A DNA stretch of 7,024 nucleotides, from the NCBI GenBank assembly GCA_012270635.1, contig JAAXHX010000135.1, positions 1-7,024 on the forward strand, written 5' to 3'. A model generated the notes under the pieces. It searched no databases. It was not told where the DNA came from and was given only the letters and a program-made list of their open reading frames with translations. Source of the stretch: Dehalococcoidia bacterium (GTDB taxonomy: Bacteria; Chloroflexota; Dehalococcoidia; Plut-88900). This document shows, piece after piece, positions 5,950 to 7,024 of this stretch; positions within the stretch are counted from its first letter, which is position 1; the number at the start of each line of letters is the position of its first letter. The translations under genes were made by a program, and so were the position numbers.

Positions 5950-7024
5950 TCAAACCGCCAAGGCCATCCCGTCGGCGCCCGGGTCTGCCCCGCCCGTCCA
6001 CGCCCCGTCGTCGATGCGGATGCCGTGCACCCACGCAAAGGCGTACGACAGGGGCCAGCGGACCACTTCGTAGCCCTGGGCTTCCAGCTGGGCGGTGACG
6101 TATCTCGGGACTCGGTTGCTCACGTCGATAGGATTGCTCGTGGCCGAGAACCGCGCCGCCGACACCGCGTCAGACATCGACATGTCGAAGTCCAGCACGT
6201 TCAACAGCGCTTGCAGCACCCCCATGGTGATCTGCGTCCCGCCCGGCGCCCCGATGGCCACGTAGGGTTTCCCGTCTCGGAAGACTATGGAAGGGCACAT
6301 CGATGAGAAACGGCTCTTCCCTGGGGCCAGGCTTCCCGCCCGGCCGGGGCGCGGGTCGAACACCGCCATGCACCCGTTGTACATGAACCCCAGGCCGTCC
6401 GTAATCACCCCCGAGGGCATCCCCAGCGAGTGGGTCATGGTGAACACGTTCCCCTCTTCATCCACCACGCAGACGTGAGTCGTGCTCTTCGATTCCACAG
6501 CCTCGCCCAACCTCTCCACGACGCCCCGATCTCCCCGCTCGATGGCCGACGCCAACTCCCGGGCGTAGGTCTTGGACGTGAGCCGGGCCACGGGCACGTC
6601 CACGAAGGCCGGGTCGCCCACGTGAACGTCCTTGTCCGACGTGGCCCGCTTCATCGCCTCCGTCACCGTTCTCACATACTCCGCCGAGTTGTGCCCCATC
6701 CCCGCGAGGTCGAAGTTCTCCAGCACGTTCAGCATTTCGAGGAGCATGACGCCGCCGCCCGGGGGTCGGTTCGTCGCGACCTCGAATCCCCGGTAAGTCC
6801 CCCAGAGAGGCTCGCAATGGGTTGTCCGATAGTCAGCCAAGTCCTTGGCCGAAAGAAGGCCCCCGTTGGCTTTCATGTCCCTCACCATGCGAGACGCCAC
6901 GTCCCCCGTGTAGAAGTCCTCGGCCCCGACCCGGGCCAGGTGTTCGAGGGTCGACGCCATGTCCGGGTTGTGCAGCCGCTCCCCGACCTTCTTCAGCGAG
7001 CCGTCCCGGTTGAAATAGATCCGC
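5950..7024 (-). CDS. Gamma-glutamyltransferase-family Ntn hydrolase, N-terminus off window
   Basis: About 357 residues of a protein that normally runs to 530-580 are visible; the frame stays open to the right edge, so the ATG at 6960 is internal and the true start lies outside. The end of the large subunit (RIYFNRDGSLKKVGERLHNPD, then LEHLARVGAEDFYTGDVA and RPPGGG) is followed by the autoprocessing site KS-TTHVCVVD; the nucleophile threonine is encoded at 6481-6483. The small subunit has FDPRPGR, LAPGKSRFSSM with the oxyanion serine pair, and GAPGG. Gamma-glutamyltransferases cleave gamma-glutamyl amides such as glutathione, usually in the periplasm or outside the cell; a signal peptide cannot be judged here. 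Positions that bind the glutamate amino group in the E. coli enzyme (Gln430, Asp433) appear as Cys and Val, so the acyl group may differ. It converges with the MFS gene 31 bases away and is probably a separate unit. Confidence 0.93.
   Translation of the reverse strand, partial: RIYFNRDGSLKKVGERLHNPDMASTLEHLARVGAEDFYTGDVASRMVRDMKANGGLLSAKDLADYRTTHCEPLWGTYRGFEVATNRPPGGGVMLLEMLNVLENFDLAGMGHNSAEYVRTVTEAMKRATSDKDVHVGDPAFVDVPVARLTSKTYARELASAIERGDRGVVERLGEAVESKSTTHVCVVDEEGNVFTMTHSLGMPSGVITDGLGFMYNGCMAVFDPRPGRAGSLAPGKSRFSSMCPSIVFRDGKPYVAIGAPGGTQITMGVLQALLNVLDFDMSMSDAVSAARFSATSNPIDVSNRVPRYVTAQLEAQGYEVVRWPLSYAFAWVHGIRIDDGAWTGGADPGADGMALAV

Noticed and set aside
5936..5953. TTGAC/GTCAA inverted repeat in the convergent gap between MFS and the GGT-like gene as a shared terminator
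   Set aside because: The stem is only 5 bp, the loop is 8 bases, it overlaps the stop codon of the minus-strand gene, and no T-run follows on either strand.

Overview
The window is a gene-dense, GC-rich stretch of bacterial chromosome. Six protein-coding genes fill almost all of it: two flavin-dependent luciferase-like (LLM) oxidoreductases, two major facilitator (MFS) transporters, one acetyl-CoA hydrolase/CoA-transferase family protein, and one gamma-glutamyltransferase-family enzyme. I see no rRNA, tRNA, CRISPR array, transposase or phage gene. GC-rich codon use, paralogous LLM oxidoreductases beside MFS transporters and CoA-transferases, and a short repeat with the core TTCGACAGGCTCAGG together suggest an uncultured Chloroflexota lineage (Dehalococcoidia or SAR202-like). 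That is an inference from gene content, not proof.

Layout. On the minus strand, an EntS-like MFS transporter (640-1872) is followed 130 bases downstream by an LLM oxidoreductase (1-509) whose C-terminal half lies beyond the left edge. The gap between them carries the dispersed repeat and a GC hairpin. A 177-base divergent region (1873-2049) separates this pair from a plus-strand series: CoA-transferase (2050-3525), complete LLM oxidoreductase (3566-4621) and a second, unrelated-looking MFS transporter (about 4704-5918). The best promoter in the window (TTGACC, 17-base spacer, TATCAT) sits directly in front of the CoA-transferase. The gamma-glutamyltransferase-like gene (5950-7024, minus strand) converges on the second transporter and runs off the right edge.

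How the genes may work together. The plus-strand series looks like a small catabolic operon: an importer or exporter, a flavin monooxygenase that could open or hydroxylate an organic substrate, and a CoA-transferase that could activate the resulting carboxylic acid. The minus-strand pair repeats the theme of MFS plus LLM oxidoreductase. Substrates cannot be read from the sequence. The points most worth a second look are substituted glutamate-binding positions in the gamma-glutamyltransferase-like protein, an insertion of roughly 50 residues in the CoA-transferase, the LuxA His44 position being Leu in the second LLM protein, two mutually exclusive hairpins between the LLM and MFS genes, and a C-rich plus strand that shapes codon choice in both directions. 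I did not find a clearly new multi-gene system.
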